From Wohlfahrtiimonas larvae_A (GTDB lineage: Bacteria; Pseudomonadota; Gammaproteobacteria; Cardiobacteriales; Wohlfahrtiimonadaceae), in the NCBI GenBank assembly GCA_040394195.1, contig JBEBSR010000002.1:60634-124633 (forward strand): a DNA stretch of 64,000 bases. The letters run 5' to 3'. Under the pieces are notes generated by a model. It worked only from the letters and a program-made list of their open reading frames with translations. It had not been told where the DNA came from and ran no database searches. Positions 49,846 through 59,334 of this stretch are shown piece by piece (position 1 is the stretch's first letter; the number at the start of each line of letters is the position of its first letter). Position numbers and translations under genes: made by a program.

Positions 49846-49875
49846 TTATCCTTTAGGTTAGTTATACACAATTCT

Positions 49876-49903
49876 AAACAGCGCTTTCGGGCGCTGTTTT
49901 TTT
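49876..49903 (+). terminator. Intrinsic terminator after the RidA gene
   Basis: AAACAGCGC (49876-49884), loop TTTCGG, GCGCTGTTT (49891-49899) then T through 49903. Perfect 9-bp GC-rich stem with T7. Confidence 0.88.
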
Positions 49904-50105
49904 ATTTGATATTTGAACTATGTTCATTATATAATTTATACATTGTTTAATATTGATTGAAGAAATATAAGATTTGATCATAATTAGTTAATTGCAAACA
50001 AAAAAGGTTATTTGCTTAAAAGTTTTTTATAATGTGCTATATTTCGTTGCCGAAAGAATGATGAATAGTATAAAAAGTTAAAAACTACAAAAGGAAAGTG
50101 GCAAT
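49904..50105. other. Spacer with extended -10 before yqiJ
   Basis: About 200 bp, very AT-rich, no ORF. TGC-TATATT (50035-50043) is an extended -10 element 63 bp before yqiJ; a TTGCTT at 50012-50017 is too far for a good -35. AAGGAAAG about ten bases before the ATG is the ribosome binding site. Confidence 0.45.
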
Positions 50106-50741
50106 ATGATGCTATTTTTAGAGACAATTTTTGCATTCCCAGTTGTGATCTATACAACTTTGTTATTGCTGTGCATTGTGTTTTGGTTAATTGGTGCCAT
50201 TGATATTTTCCAATTGGATAGTTTAGATATTTCCCCAGAAGGTGATGCAGGATCATTAAATGCTTTAGGTGGCATATTATTAAAATTTAAATTGCATGAA
50301 ATTCCTTTTACTGTGGTTGCCACATTTGTTGCTTTATTTGCATGGCTCACAAGTTATCTCATTTTCCGTACATTACAAATGCCAATGAAAGAAATCACGC
50401 TTTTATATTATGGCTTAGGTTTAGCCAATGTATTAGCGAGTAGTATTGTTGGTTTAGTGGCAACATCCATATTCTTTCGACCATTTAATAAATGGTTATC
50501 CAAATTAAATAAAGCGGTAACACATAAAGATATTTTAGGTGAAGTTGTGATTATTCGTAGTAGCGTTGTGAACACTGAAAAAGGCGAAGCTACTTATGAA
50601 GATGGCGGTGCGGGTATGATTCTACAAGTGCGTTGCCTCAATGAAAATAATCAATTAACGAGAGGCAGTGAAGCGATTATCATTAAGTATCATACTGCCA
50701 ATCATTATTATGAAGTGATTCCAAAAAAGAAATATTTTTAA
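50106..50741 (+). CDS. yqiJ: YqiJ-like OB-fold inner-membrane protein
   Basis: 211 residues with four transmembrane helices or so (about 8-30, 66-88, 95-115, 118-135 by hydrophobicity) and a C-terminal soluble domain of about 65 residues (GEVVIIRSSVVNTEKGEATY then AIIIKYHTANHYYEVIP) matching the OB-fold of YqiJ/NfeD-like proteins. It precedes a YqiK flotillin, as in E. coli yqiJ-yqiK. The pair is thought to form a membrane microdomain scaffold, by analogy with NfeD-SPFH pairs. First gene of a three-gene unit with the giant ATPase. Either of two adjacent ATGs (50106, 50109) could be used. Confidence 0.82.
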   Translation: MMLFLETIFAFPVVIYTTLLLLCIVFWLIGAIDIFQLDSLDISPEGDAGSLNALGGILLKFKLHEIPFTVVATFVALFAWLTSYLIFRTLQMPMKEITLLYYGLGLANVLASSIVGLVATSIFFRPFNKWLSKLNKAVTHKDILGEVVIIRSSVVNTEKGEATYEDGGAGMILQVRCLNENNQLTRGSEAIIIKYHTANHYYEVIPKKKYF

Positions 50742-50831
50742 AGTATAAATTTAAGTATCAAAATCAGCAGTACAAGAAATATAAGATTTAAGTGGTTATT
50801 TTTAGATTAATTAAAAAAATAGGAAAGTCGT

Positions 50832-52898
50832 ATGCCAGAAATTGTTGTCTTAGTATTATCGGTGATCGGTGTTTCACTGGTTGTTATCTTTGGTCTATTT
50901 GCAATCATCAAAGCATTCTATGTAAAAGTGCCACAAGGCACAGCTTTGATTCTGAATGATACGACAAGTAAACCGAAAGTATTCTTTACAGGTAAATTGG
51001 TATTGCCAGTCATTCATAAAAAAGAGTTCATGAAGATCTCTTTATTAACATTATTGGTGGATCGTCGTGGTAAAGAAGGTTTGATCTGTAAAGATAACTT
51101 GCGTGCAGATATCGCAGTTGCATTCTATATTCGTGTGAACGAAACCACAGAAGATGTTTTGAAAGTTGCAAAATCTATTGGTGTGGATCGTGCATCTGAT
51201 CATCATGCTGTAAGTGAATTATTCAGTGCGAAATTTTCTGAAGCTTTAAAAACTGTAGGTAAACAGTTTGATTTAGCAAAACTCTTTGAAGATCGTTTGA
51301 ACTTCCGTGAGCGCATTGTGGATGTGATTGGCAAAGATTTAAATGGTTATGCACTAGAAGATGTTGCAATCGACTATTTAGAGCAAACGCCAATTGGCCA
51401 TTTAGATCCAAACAATATCTTTGATGCTGAAGGTATTAATAAAATCACTGCAATTACAGCGATTCATAAAGATGAAACGAATAAACGTGAACGTGATCTT
51501 GAATTGGCGTTGAAAAAGAAAGATACAGAAACTTTTGAAGCTAAATTGGAATTAGATCGTCAACAAGCAGATGCTCAAGCGCGCCAAAGCCGTGAAATTG
51601 AAACAATTCGTGCACGCGAACAAGCGGAAACTTTAAAAGTTCAAGAAGAAGAGCGTTTAAAAGCAGAACAAGCACGCATTATTTCACAGCAAGAAATTGA
51701 AGTGCGTGAAGAAAATCGCCAACGTGAAGTGGAAGTTGCGCAACAAAACCGTTTACGTGCTGTTGCGATCGAAGAAGAGCGTGTAACGCGTGCACGTGAA
51801 TTGGAAGTGGTTGCCCGTGAACGTGAAATCGAATTGCAAACCATCGAAAAAGATAAAGCGGTTGAAGAAGAAAAACGCATCATTGCTGATGTGATTCGTG
51901 AACGCATTTCAGTTGAAAAAACTGTTGCGATTGAAGAAGAACGCATTAAAGAAGTTCGTGAAATATCAGCAGCTGAACGTGACAAACAAACGAAGATTTT
52001 AGCAGCGCAAGCAAAAGCTGAAGAAGAATTAGTAAAACAAGTAAAACAAGCAGAAGCAGATGAAACTGCTGCAAAACATCGTGCAGTTGAAATTAGCACA
52101 ATTGCACAAGCAAACTTGGAAGCTGCAACGAAAGATGCAGAAGCTCAAAAACGCATGGCAGAAGGTACAGAAGCGGAGCAAGCAGCACTTGGTTTGGCAG
52201 AAGCTCGTGTGATGTTAGCGAAAGCAGAAGCTGAAGAGAAAGAAGGCATGGTTCAAGCCTTTGTTGCAGGTGAAATGCGTATCGCAGAAGCGAAAGGTAT
52301 TCAAGAGAAAGGCTCTGCAGAAGCGAAAGCAATCCAAGATCGTGGTTTGGCGGAAGCTAAAGTTGTGGAAGCTAAAGCAACGGCAACTGAAAAACAAGGC
52401 TTAGTAGAAGCTTCGATTATTCGCGAAAAACTCCGTGCAGAAGCAGAAGGTTTGGTGGAGAAATTCCATGCAATGGGCACAATGACAGAAGATTCTCGTG
52501 CGCATGAAGAATTCCGTTTAGCATTAGAAAAAGGCTTTGAACAGGCAATGGCTTCCATCAGTGCAAATCAAGAAATTGCACGTGAACAAGCAGATGTATT
52601 GGGCGCTGCATTGAGCAATGCGAAGATGGAAATTGTGGGTGGTAATGATAAGTTCTTCGAAAGCTTCTCTAAAGCGATCAGCGTAGGTAAAGCAATTGAA
52701 GGTTCTGTGAGCCAAAGCCCTATTTTGCAAACTGCATTACAAACTGTATTGAGTCGCATCCAAGCGCCCGCACAAAATGGTGGCACAAATGCACCTCAAA
52801 GCAATCCTTTAAGTAATGTTGATTTGAATGCATTGGCAACTCAGTTTTTAGGTCATCAAAATAACAAAGGACATAATGATGATCAGGTTGAACCATAA
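50832..52898 (+). CDS. yqiK: YqiK-like flotillin
   Basis: 688 residues, longer than E. coli YqiK (about 550). N-terminal membrane helix (3-27), SPFH domain (about 30-215, starting VKVPQGTALILNDTTSKPKV), then a very long Glu/Ala/Arg/Lys coiled coil (about 215-560, full of EEERLKAEQARII-like repeats), and a tail that includes GGTNAPQSN. Flotillins scaffold lipid microdomains and assemble in large rings. AGGAAAG is the ribosome binding site. It is 90 bp after yqiJ and 89 bp before the giant ATPase; a hairpin lies in the latter gap. Confidence 0.9.
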   Translation: MPEIVVLVLSVIGVSLVVIFGLFAIIKAFYVKVPQGTALILNDTTSKPKVFFTGKLVLPVIHKKEFMKISLLTLLVDRRGKEGLICKDNLRADIAVAFYIRVNETTEDVLKVAKSIGVDRASDHHAVSELFSAKFSEALKTVGKQFDLAKLFEDRLNFRERIVDVIGKDLNGYALEDVAIDYLEQTPIGHLDPNNIFDAEGINKITAITAIHKDETNKRERDLELALKKKDTETFEAKLELDRQQADAQARQSREIETIRAREQAETLKVQEEERLKAEQARIISQQEIEVREENRQREVEVAQQNRLRAVAIEEERVTRARELEVVAREREIELQTIEKDKAVEEEKRIIADVIRERISVEKTVAIEEERIKEVREISAAERDKQTKILAAQAKAEEELVKQVKQAEADETAAKHRAVEISTIAQANLEAATKDAEAQKRMAEGTEAEQAALGLAEARVMLAKAEAEEKEGMVQAFVAGEMRIAEAKGIQEKGSAEAKAIQDRGLAEAKVVEAKATATEKQGLVEASIIREKLRAEAEGLVEKFHAMGTMTEDSRAHEEFRLALEKGFEQAMASISANQEIAREQADVLGAALSNAKMEIVGGNDKFFESFSKAISVGKAIEGSVSQSPILQTALQTVLSRIQAPAQNGGTNAPQSNPLSNVDLNALATQFLGHQNNKGHNDDQVEP

Positions 52899-52931
52899 TC
52901 ATTGATGAATTTCTTTGAGAAATAAACGGAG

Positions 52932-52954
52932 CATAGCGAGGCTTTCTCGCTATG
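52932..52954 (+). terminator. Hairpin between flotillin and ATPase genes, weak terminator or processing site
   Basis: CATAGCGAG (52932-52940), loop GCTTT, CTCGCTATG (52946-52954): a perfect 9-bp stem. What follows is TTTAGTTGATT, not a clean T-run, so it may be a partial terminator or an mRNA-stability stem that sets different levels of YqiK and ATPase. Confidence 0.5.
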
Positions 52955-52987
52955 TTTAGTTGATTGATTTTAAATAAAGTTGTGAAT

Positions 52988-55900
52988 ATGTCAGAAATCG
53001 AACAGAAAGATCAAAACCAAGAAGTGTTAGATAGCGCAGTTGCAGAAGGTGGCGCTTATGAAATATTAAGCCGTCGATTAAATGCTTTGGGAACAGAACT
53101 TCAAGAGAATATTGATGGGCTGAATGCCAAGCGTTTAGAAGAGTTTGGCAAAAGCGATATGGAAGTGATTGGGCGAATCCGTATTCGCACTGAAAACAAC
53201 TGTATTGCACGCGATATTGTGCGCTTTGGTGATTGGTTACTGTTTGGTTATAACGTTTTCTTGGGTTTAAAGAAAGAAACGCACGTTGAAGATGTTTTTT
53301 CTCTCTATCGTTTAGTGGAGCATGATGGCAGCTATGATGTTGAAACTGTACCTTTGGAAGGTACATTTCTTAATATCGAAAGTTTTGTTCAAGATTTTAA
53401 TGAGTTGTATACTTATTATAAAAATGCTCAGTTATTACAATTGGTTGAGCGTGATGGCAAACTTTTAGCCAGCTTCCAAATGGGTGAACGATTAAGTGAT
53501 ATTCGTGTTTTCCGTTGGTCAATTTCCAGTGATAAACAGAAAATCGAATACATTGATAATCGTGGTGAGCGTGATATTTCATTGCCGCCTGCTTATGATT
53601 TTGAATGGACAACGACAGATCGAGAAAATATCGTCAATGGGCGTTTTCCGCACATTAATATTTTAGATACCGTTTTTGTGGAAACAATTGGCGGGGATTT
53701 AACTGTTAAATGTGAAAATAATACGAATGATGGTTTGGGAATTTATCACGAAGAAGTTTTGGATAAAAACCAATCCATCAACGATGCAAAAATAGAATAT
53801 GCCAAAGTCGGCTCATTGATTCTATTGAAAGTATTGCCATATCGTGAAGATGCTTGGCGTTACCTTGTTTACAATACAATGACGCAAAAAGTTCAGCGCA
53901 TCGATGCGATTGGCTTTGCATGTATTCAGTTGCCAGAAGATCACGGGATTATTTTCCCTGGTGGTTATTATCTACAAAGTGGCGATTTTAAAACATATGA
54001 GCACAATATGAGTGGCATGCGTTTTCGTCGCATTCGTAGATCACCAAATGGTGAAGATGTTCTATACATTTTCTACGATGGCGCAGAAGGGCGTTTAGCA
54101 TTATTCAACTACAATATGATTGAAAGAACGCTTGCAAACCCTATTTTAGCGCTCGGTTATGCAGTATTTGAAGATGGCCGAATGGTAGTTTTTGAAACCG
54201 CAGATCATGAAGCAACGCGCGTTCATCCTATGCAGATTTGGCAAACACCATTTTTTAGTGATGAATATTCAGCAAAACAGCCAAATAACAATAGTTTATT
54301 AGGTCGAATTGGTAATCCTGATTTAGTGCGTGGGATTTCCGATTTATATCACGTTGTGCGTGAAATTGGTGATCAAAGTGTTTCATCAGATCGTTACAGC
54401 TTATTGAGTGAAACAAGCAAGCAACTGTTTGATCGATATTTCTGGCTCAATGATGAAAAGAACTTTCCATTTGCAGGCATTTTGCGCTCGATTTCCCAAA
54501 CCAGTGAATTGGTTTTAGATGAATATGAGAAAGTAGAAGCAATTCGCAGGCAATCAGATGCTGCAATGCGCGAAGCGATGACAATGCAAAAAACATTGTT
54601 GTCACAGTTGTACGCGGATAGTTGGCAAGAAACGGATGAGTTTGTAGAAGCGCTTCATTCGATTAATATGCAAATTGGCCGTTTAGTGACATTGCGTGGT
54701 TATCGTTACATTGATCTGAAAGAGATCGATGCAATGGAAGCGCAGATGAAAGAGCGCCAAACGCAGATTTCTCGAGCAACAGCAGAGTTCTTGGCGGATG
54801 ATCGTTCACTGCAACCATTTTTAGATAAAATCCAAACAACGGAAGCAGCAACGCAACAAGCAATCAATACAGCACAATTGCAAACATTGCTGACAGAATC
54901 TGATGATATGTCTGGCGATTTGGATATGTTGTCCAATTTGATGGCGACATTGAAGTTTAATGATGTGACATTGCAAACTAAGATCGTTGAATCCATTGCG
55001 GAAGTTTATGCAAAGTTAAACCAGATGAAGGCGCGGATCATTCAAAAGCGTAAGTCTTTATCATCGACAGAAATGGTGGCGCAATTTGGTGCGCAATTTA
55101 AACTCTTTGGGCAAAGCGTTGCCAATGCTTTGAACTTAGCAACAACACCAGAGCGCTGTGATGATGAATTATCACGTTTATTGGTGCAATTGGAAGAGCT
55201 TGAAAATCAGTTCAGTGAAAGCGATGAGTTTTTGGCAGACATTGTTGCCAAGCGCGATGAAGTTTTAGAAAGCTTTGAAGGGCATAAGCAACAATTATTA
55301 GAAGAGCGCCAACGCAGAGCACAATCATTACAAACAGCAGCCGATCGTATTTTAGAAAGCATTCCAAGAAGAACAGCACGATTCAATGATACAACTGAAT
55401 TAAACGCATTCTTTGTAACAGATGCTTTAGCTGTGAAAATTCGTGACATCACAGAAAAACTCCGAGAATTGCATGATAACGTTAAAGCGGATGATATTGA
55501 GTCACGCTTCAAAAGTGCCAAAGATCAAGCAGTACGATCGCTCCGAGATAAGTCTGAGATCTTTGAATCAGGTGGCAATGTCATTCGTTTAGGTAAACAT
55601 CGCTTCAGCGTCAATACGCAAGAACCTGATTTGACGATTTTGCCGAAAGAAAATTATCTCTACTTGCAATTAACGGGCACGGATTATCAAGAGCGCATCA
55701 ACAATGAAATCCTAGCGCAATATCAGCCATTCTGGAATATGATGATGGAGTCAGAATCACCAGAAGTTTATCGTGGTGAATATTTGGCTAATAGCATTAT
55801 TGTAGCTGCAAGAAATAATCAGGAAGGATTAACCACAGGCATTTTACATGCGGCAATTTCCATTCAAGAGAACTTGGATAAATTGGTGCGTGATTTTGCA

Positions 55901-58342
55901 GCAAGCCGTTATCGTGATGGTTATGAAAAAGGGATTCATGATCACGATGCCGTGCAAATTCTAAAGCAATTGGTGCCATTACATGAAAGTGCAGATCTAT
56001 TGAGATTCAGTGCGATGGCAAGAAGTTTAGCAATGCTATTTTGGAATTTTGAGCAAGAAGATGATGTCGCAAGTTCTTGGATTGATCGCGCAAAAACAAG
56101 TATGGATATTTATACTTTGTTTGGTCATAAAGATGGCTTGGATGATCTTCAAGAAGAGATAGAAGTCACTTTGTCGATGTTCTATGCGGAATACCCAATC
56201 AAGCATGAACCATTGAACATTAAGCATGCAGCAGAATATTTGATTTATGTTTTAGCAAGAACGCCACAAGAATTCTTCTGTAGCCGTTACGGTCGTGATT
56301 TAGCGCAAGGATTACAGAAGAAATTAGAAGATGCACACATGTGGTACAACTTTAATCATTCGCAATTGGGCATGAATGGGCGATTCGATGCACGTTGGCA
56401 GCTGATTGAAAACTGGTTGAAAGGTTTATGTTCATTGCCAGAGTTTGAGAATAATATTCGCTATATTCCTGAAGCAATTATGTTATTGATGCTGGGTAAT
56501 GAAGGAAAAGTAGTTCAGCGCTTCAGTGAAGTTGCGTTGGATATTGAGATCACAGATTTATTGGGCGAGCATTCTCGAGTTTCTCAAGGAAAAATGCAGA
56601 TTAACTTGGATGAATTTTTCAAGCGATTGCGTCGCCATCGTTTATATGTTGTGCCTGAATTTAGAAAATATTTAGCGCTTCGCCAAGGGATTTTGGCTGA
56701 GCAACGTGAGAAATTGCGCTTAGATGAGTTTAAAGCAAAGCCACTCAGTTCATTCGTGCGCAATAAATTGATCAATGATGTGTATTTCACAATTATTGGT
56801 GACAACTTAGCGAAACAAATGGGTACAGTTGGTGAAAATCGCCGTACAGACTTAATGGGTTTATTGCTCCTCATTTCTCCGCCAGGTTATGGTAAAACCA
56901 CATTGATGGAATATGTGGCAAACCGCTTAGGCTTAATCTTCATGAAAGTGAATGGCCCAGCTTTGGGGCATGATGTTCTGTCGTTAGATCCTGATCAAGC
57001 GCCCAATGCAACTGCAAGGCAAGAGTTAGAGAAAGCTAACCTAGCCTTTGAAATGGGCAACAACGTAATGCTGTACATTGATGATATTCAGCATACTAAT
57101 CCTGAATTCCTACAAAAATTCATTTCATTGTGTGATGGTACACGAAGAATTGAAGGTGTTTGGAATGGCAAAACAAAAACTTATGATATGCGTGGGAAGA
57201 AATTCTGCGTCGTGATGGCAGGAAACCCTTATACGGAATCAGGCGAAGTCTTTAAAATTCCTGACATGTTGGCAAACCGTGCAGATATCTATAACTTGGG
57301 TGAAGTTTTGGGCGGAATGCAAGATGCATTTATTTCAAGTTATATCGAAAACTCATTAACATCGAATGCTGTATTGTCACCTTTGGCACTCCGTGATTTG
57401 AAGGATTTATATCAATTCATGGATCATGCAGAAGGCAAACCCATCAATTCAAGTGCACTAAGTTATGCATATAGTGGCGCAGAAGTTGCTGAGATTACGA
57501 CAGTATTGAAGCATTTGATGAAGATCCGCGAAATCGTTTTCAAAGTGAATCAGCAATATATTGTGAGCGCGGCACAATCTGATAAATATCGCACAGAACC
57601 GCCATTCAAGTTGCAAGGTAGTTACCGTAACATGAATAAAATGGTGGAAAAAATCTCTGCTGTAATGAATGAAGCCGAAATTAACCAAGTGATCAATGAT
57701 CACTATATTGGTGAAGCTCAGCTATTAACATCGGGCGCTGAAGAGAATTTATTAAAGCTTAATGAAATTCGTGGCACATTAACAGATGTAGAAAAAGAAC
57801 GTTGGGCTCAGATTAAACGCGATTTTGCACGCAATAAATCTATGGGCGGCGATGAAACTGATACAGGCATGAAGATCGTATCTCAATTAGCAGAATTGGC
57901 TATGAGCGTGAAAGATTTGAATTTTGCGAACCATTTAGTGTCATTAACTGAAAGCCTTCGATTAATGGGTGATCAGCAAGATGCAACGAATGCGAGCCTG
58001 AAAATTGCAGATGAAGTGACTAAATTATCAGGCGTTTTAGTTTCCAGTAATAATAGTAAAACCAATGCTCAGGCTTCATTACACATTGCGGCACAAATCG
58101 CAAAATTGAGCGAAAAGCTCGATGAATTTAAAGAAAGTGATGATTTGCAAAATGTGAATCGTTATGTGGCGAAACAAATGGGTGAATTGGTTAAAGGCTT
58201 GAATAGCTTGAAAGATACAATGCAGATGAATAACCCGCAGTACATTGTTCATCGCTTAGATGCCCTTGTAAAAGGTGTCGAAGCTTTAGGTGGCCGCCGA
58301 GAAATACGATTGATCAAAGAAAATAGAATTGTGACTGAATAA
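52988..58342 (+). CDS. Giant AAA ATPase, DUF3686 'DNA repair ATPase' family
   Basis: 1784 residues from the ATG at 52988. N-terminal 550 residues are beta-rich (the DUF3686-like domain), then a coiled-coil section (about 500-850). An AAA+ module begins near residue 1290: Walker A ISPPGYGKTTLMEY, Walker B VMLYIDDIQHT (about 1360), and MAGNPYTESGEVF with sensor-like residues. The C-terminal 250 residues are helical with repeated short units (NATNASLKIADEVTKLS and NAQASLHIAAQIAKLS). This family is annotated 'DNA repair ATPase' in databases on thin evidence; its constant partner is a flotillin with YqiJ, as here. A membrane-linked remodelling machine is more plausible from context. The start lacks a strong Shine-Dalgarno. 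Confidence 0.85.
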   Translation: MSEIEQKDQNQEVLDSAVAEGGAYEILSRRLNALGTELQENIDGLNAKRLEEFGKSDMEVIGRIRIRTENNCIARDIVRFGDWLLFGYNVFLGLKKETHVEDVFSLYRLVEHDGSYDVETVPLEGTFLNIESFVQDFNELYTYYKNAQLLQLVERDGKLLASFQMGERLSDIRVFRWSISSDKQKIEYIDNRGERDISLPPAYDFEWTTTDRENIVNGRFPHINILDTVFVETIGGDLTVKCENNTNDGLGIYHEEVLDKNQSINDAKIEYAKVGSLILLKVLPYREDAWRYLVYNTMTQKVQRIDAIGFACIQLPEDHGIIFPGGYYLQSGDFKTYEHNMSGMRFRRIRRSPNGEDVLYIFYDGAEGRLALFNYNMIERTLANPILALGYAVFEDGRMVVFETADHEATRVHPMQIWQTPFFSDEYSAKQPNNNSLLGRIGNPDLVRGISDLYHVVREIGDQSVSSDRYSLLSETSKQLFDRYFWLNDEKNFPFAGILRSISQTSELVLDEYEKVEAIRRQSDAAMREAMTMQKTLLSQLYADSWQETDEFVEALHSINMQIGRLVTLRGYRYIDLKEIDAMEAQMKERQTQISRATAEFLADDRSLQPFLDKIQTTEAATQQAINTAQLQTLLTESDDMSGDLDMLSNLMATLKFNDVTLQTKIVESIAEVYAKLNQMKARIIQKRKSLSSTEMVAQFGAQFKLFGQSVANALNLATTPERCDDELSRLLVQLEELENQFSESDEFLADIVAKRDEVLESFEGHKQQLLEERQRRAQSLQTAADRILESIPRRTARFNDTTELNAFFVTDALAVKIRDITEKLRELHDNVKADDIESRFKSAKDQAVRSLRDKSEIFESGGNVIRLGKHRFSVNTQEPDLTILPKENYLYLQLTGTDYQERINNEILAQYQPFWNMMMESESPEVYRGEYLANSIIVAARNNQEGLTTGILHAAISIQENLDKLVRDFAASRYRDGYEKGIHDHDAVQILKQLVPLHESADLLRFSAMARSLAMLFWNFEQEDDVASSWIDRAKTSMDIYTLFGHKDGLDDLQEEIEVTLSMFYAEYPIKHEPLNIKHAAEYLIYVLARTPQEFFCSRYGRDLAQGLQKKLEDAHMWYNFNHSQLGMNGRFDARWQLIENWLKGLCSLPEFENNIRYIPEAIMLLMLGNEGKVVQRFSEVALDIEITDLLGEHSRVSQGKMQINLDEFFKRLRRHRLYVVPEFRKYLALRQGILAEQREKLRLDEFKAKPLSSFVRNKLINDVYFTIIGDNLAKQMGTVGENRRTDLMGLLLLISPPGYGKTTLMEYVANRLGLIFMKVNGPALGHDVLSLDPDQAPNATARQELEKANLAFEMGNNVMLYIDDIQHTNPEFLQKFISLCDGTRRIEGVWNGKTKTYDMRGKKFCVVMAGNPYTESGEVFKIPDMLANRADIYNLGEVLGGMQDAFISSYIENSLTSNAVLSPLALRDLKDLYQFMDHAEGKPINSSALSYAYSGAEVAEITTVLKHLMKIREIVFKVNQQYIVSAAQSDKYRTEPPFKLQGSYRNMNKMVEKISAVMNEAEINQVINDHYIGEAQLLTSGAEENLLKLNEIRGTLTDVEKERWAQIKRDFARNKSMGGDETDTGMKIVSQLAELAMSVKDLNFANHLVSLTESLRLMGDQQDATNASLKIADEVTKLSGVLVSSNNSKTNAQASLHIAAQIAKLSEKLDEFKESDDLQNVNRYVAKQMGELVKGLNSLKDTMQMNNPQYIVHRLDALVKGVEALGGRREIRLIKENRIVTE

Positions 58343-58350
58343 GTAATAGC

Positions 58351-58383
58351 AAAGCCCAAATAGGAAAACTATTTGGACTTTTT
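58351..58383 (+). terminator. Intrinsic terminator after the giant ATPase gene
   Basis: AAAGCCCAAATA (58351-58362) pairs with TATTTGGACTTT (58370-58381) with one mismatch, seven-base loop, then T to 58383. Confidence 0.75.
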
Positions 58384-58418
58384 AGAAATCCTGAAATATT
58401 CTAAGAATAGAGGGAATT

Positions 58419-59072
58419 ATGTTCTACGAATTAGATCAAAGTATTGCAGATGCATTTTCTGTATTTACCTACGTAATTATGGCTCCTATATGGGCATTTA
58501 TTATTATTTTTGCTTGTAGGAAAATATGGAAACTTTATAAAAATCGCAAATCTCAAGGGAAAAAGTCTTGGTATTTCATCTTATTGTATTCCGCGATTAC
58601 ATTTGTTCTCGTAACAGGCAATTGGTTACCTAACAAGGTTTATTTTGAATATTTATGTCACCAATTGTCAGAAGATAATTTAAGGATTTATAAAACACCT
58701 GAAGAGTGGATAAAAGAGAACCAAGATTTGTTATCAGGTGAGCCTGTAACATTTAAAATTAGAAACGAAGATGATTTGCCAGAGGAATTTAAACGTAGAC
58801 TAAATTTTCGTAGCAGTAGTGGATATTTTACGGAAATTACGATTTATAATAGTATCTTTTCAAGGCTCACAAAAAGACAAAAAATTATCCTTGATAATAG
58901 AACAGGCAATATTCTAATGTCCAAGGATTCTATTCTAAAAAGTATTCGCTTTCATTCTCCACCAATGGTAGGCACTGTTGGTTGTCAATATGATTTTTCT
59001 AAATCGAGCGCGATCGAAGAAGGTTTTAGTTCAATAAAAGAAAGAGCTGCGAATTTAGGAGATAAATTATGA
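58419..59072 (+). CDS. Unknown membrane protein with C-terminal soluble domain
   Basis: 217 residues. Two transmembrane segments (about 14-33 and 50-69) joined by a short basic loop, then about 145 soluble residues (EDNLRIYKTPEEWIKENQDL onward) with a central beta-like part and a C-terminal helix. No signal sequence and no family recognised. The position of charges puts the soluble part on the periplasmic or cytoplasmic side equally well, so topology is open. GAGGGAA stands a few bases before the ATG. AT-rich compared with the ATPase gene in front. It is separated from that gene by a terminator and thus probably independent. Confidence 0.62.
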   Translation: MFYELDQSIADAFSVFTYVIMAPIWAFIIIFACRKIWKLYKNRKSQGKKSWYFILLYSAITFVLVTGNWLPNKVYFEYLCHQLSEDNLRIYKTPEEWIKENQDLLSGEPVTFKIRNEDDLPEEFKRRLNFRSSSGYFTEITIYNSIFSRLTKRQKIILDNRTGNILMSKDSILKSIRFHSPPMVGTVGCQYDFSKSSAIEEGFSSIKERAANLGDKL

Positions 59073-59092
59073 GCAACTTTGCCTGTAAATTT

Positions 59093-59155
59093 CTAAGAAT
59101 ATACAAACATTGCTGATGATAAAATACCAGTCATAAATAAAGATTTCAATTTCAT
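59093..59155 (-). pseudogene. Truncated signal-peptide ORF (20 codons)
   Basis: On the minus strand GGAG stands seven bases before an ATG at 59155, opening MKLKSLFMTGILSSAMFVYS and then a TAG. The peptide is a complete Sec signal peptide with nothing after it. It is either a remnant of a gene for an exported protein whose body is lost, or a leader peptide. No downstream continuation is seen in any frame. Confidence 0.4.
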
Positions 59156-59280
59156 GGGATGCTCCGTGTGATTAGTTATAAATTAAGTAGGTACATTTAT
59201 AATATTTTCTATGAAATAAGAGAAGTTGAACTATTTTATGTGGCAGTTTGAAAAAACTTATGATGAAATTTAGAATATAA

Positions 59281-59313
59281 AAAAGCCCAAATAGAAAATT
59301 ATTTGGGCTTTTT
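59281..59313. terminator. Bidirectional terminator before the betT stop
   Basis: AAAAGCCCAAATA (59281-59293), loop GAAAAT, TATTTGGGCTTTT (59300-59312): a perfect 13-bp stem with T5 on the plus strand and at least T6 on the minus. It ends betT on the minus strand. Its stem is almost the same as that after the giant ATPase. Confidence 0.85.
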
Positions 59314-59334
59314 GTTAGAAGAGTATTTAGCTAA

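Noticed and set aside
51641..52558. Several long antisense ORFs opposite the flotillin gene
   Set aside because: They mirror the repetitive Glu/Ala/Arg codons of the coiled coil, which suppress stop codons on the opposite strand; no start signals.
52964..52987. TTG/GTG starts upstream of the giant ATPase ATG
   Set aside because: They would add eight hydrophobic residues without a better ribosome binding site; ATG at 52988 kept.
13961..59313. Idea that the recurring AAAAGCCCAAT-type terminator stems (13961, 17385, 58351, 59281) are DNA-uptake sequences in inverted pairs
   Set aside because: Most other terminators have unrelated stems and I saw no frequent copies of the same 9-10-mer in coding DNA. 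Two of the four are explained by duplication, and the others differ in sequence.
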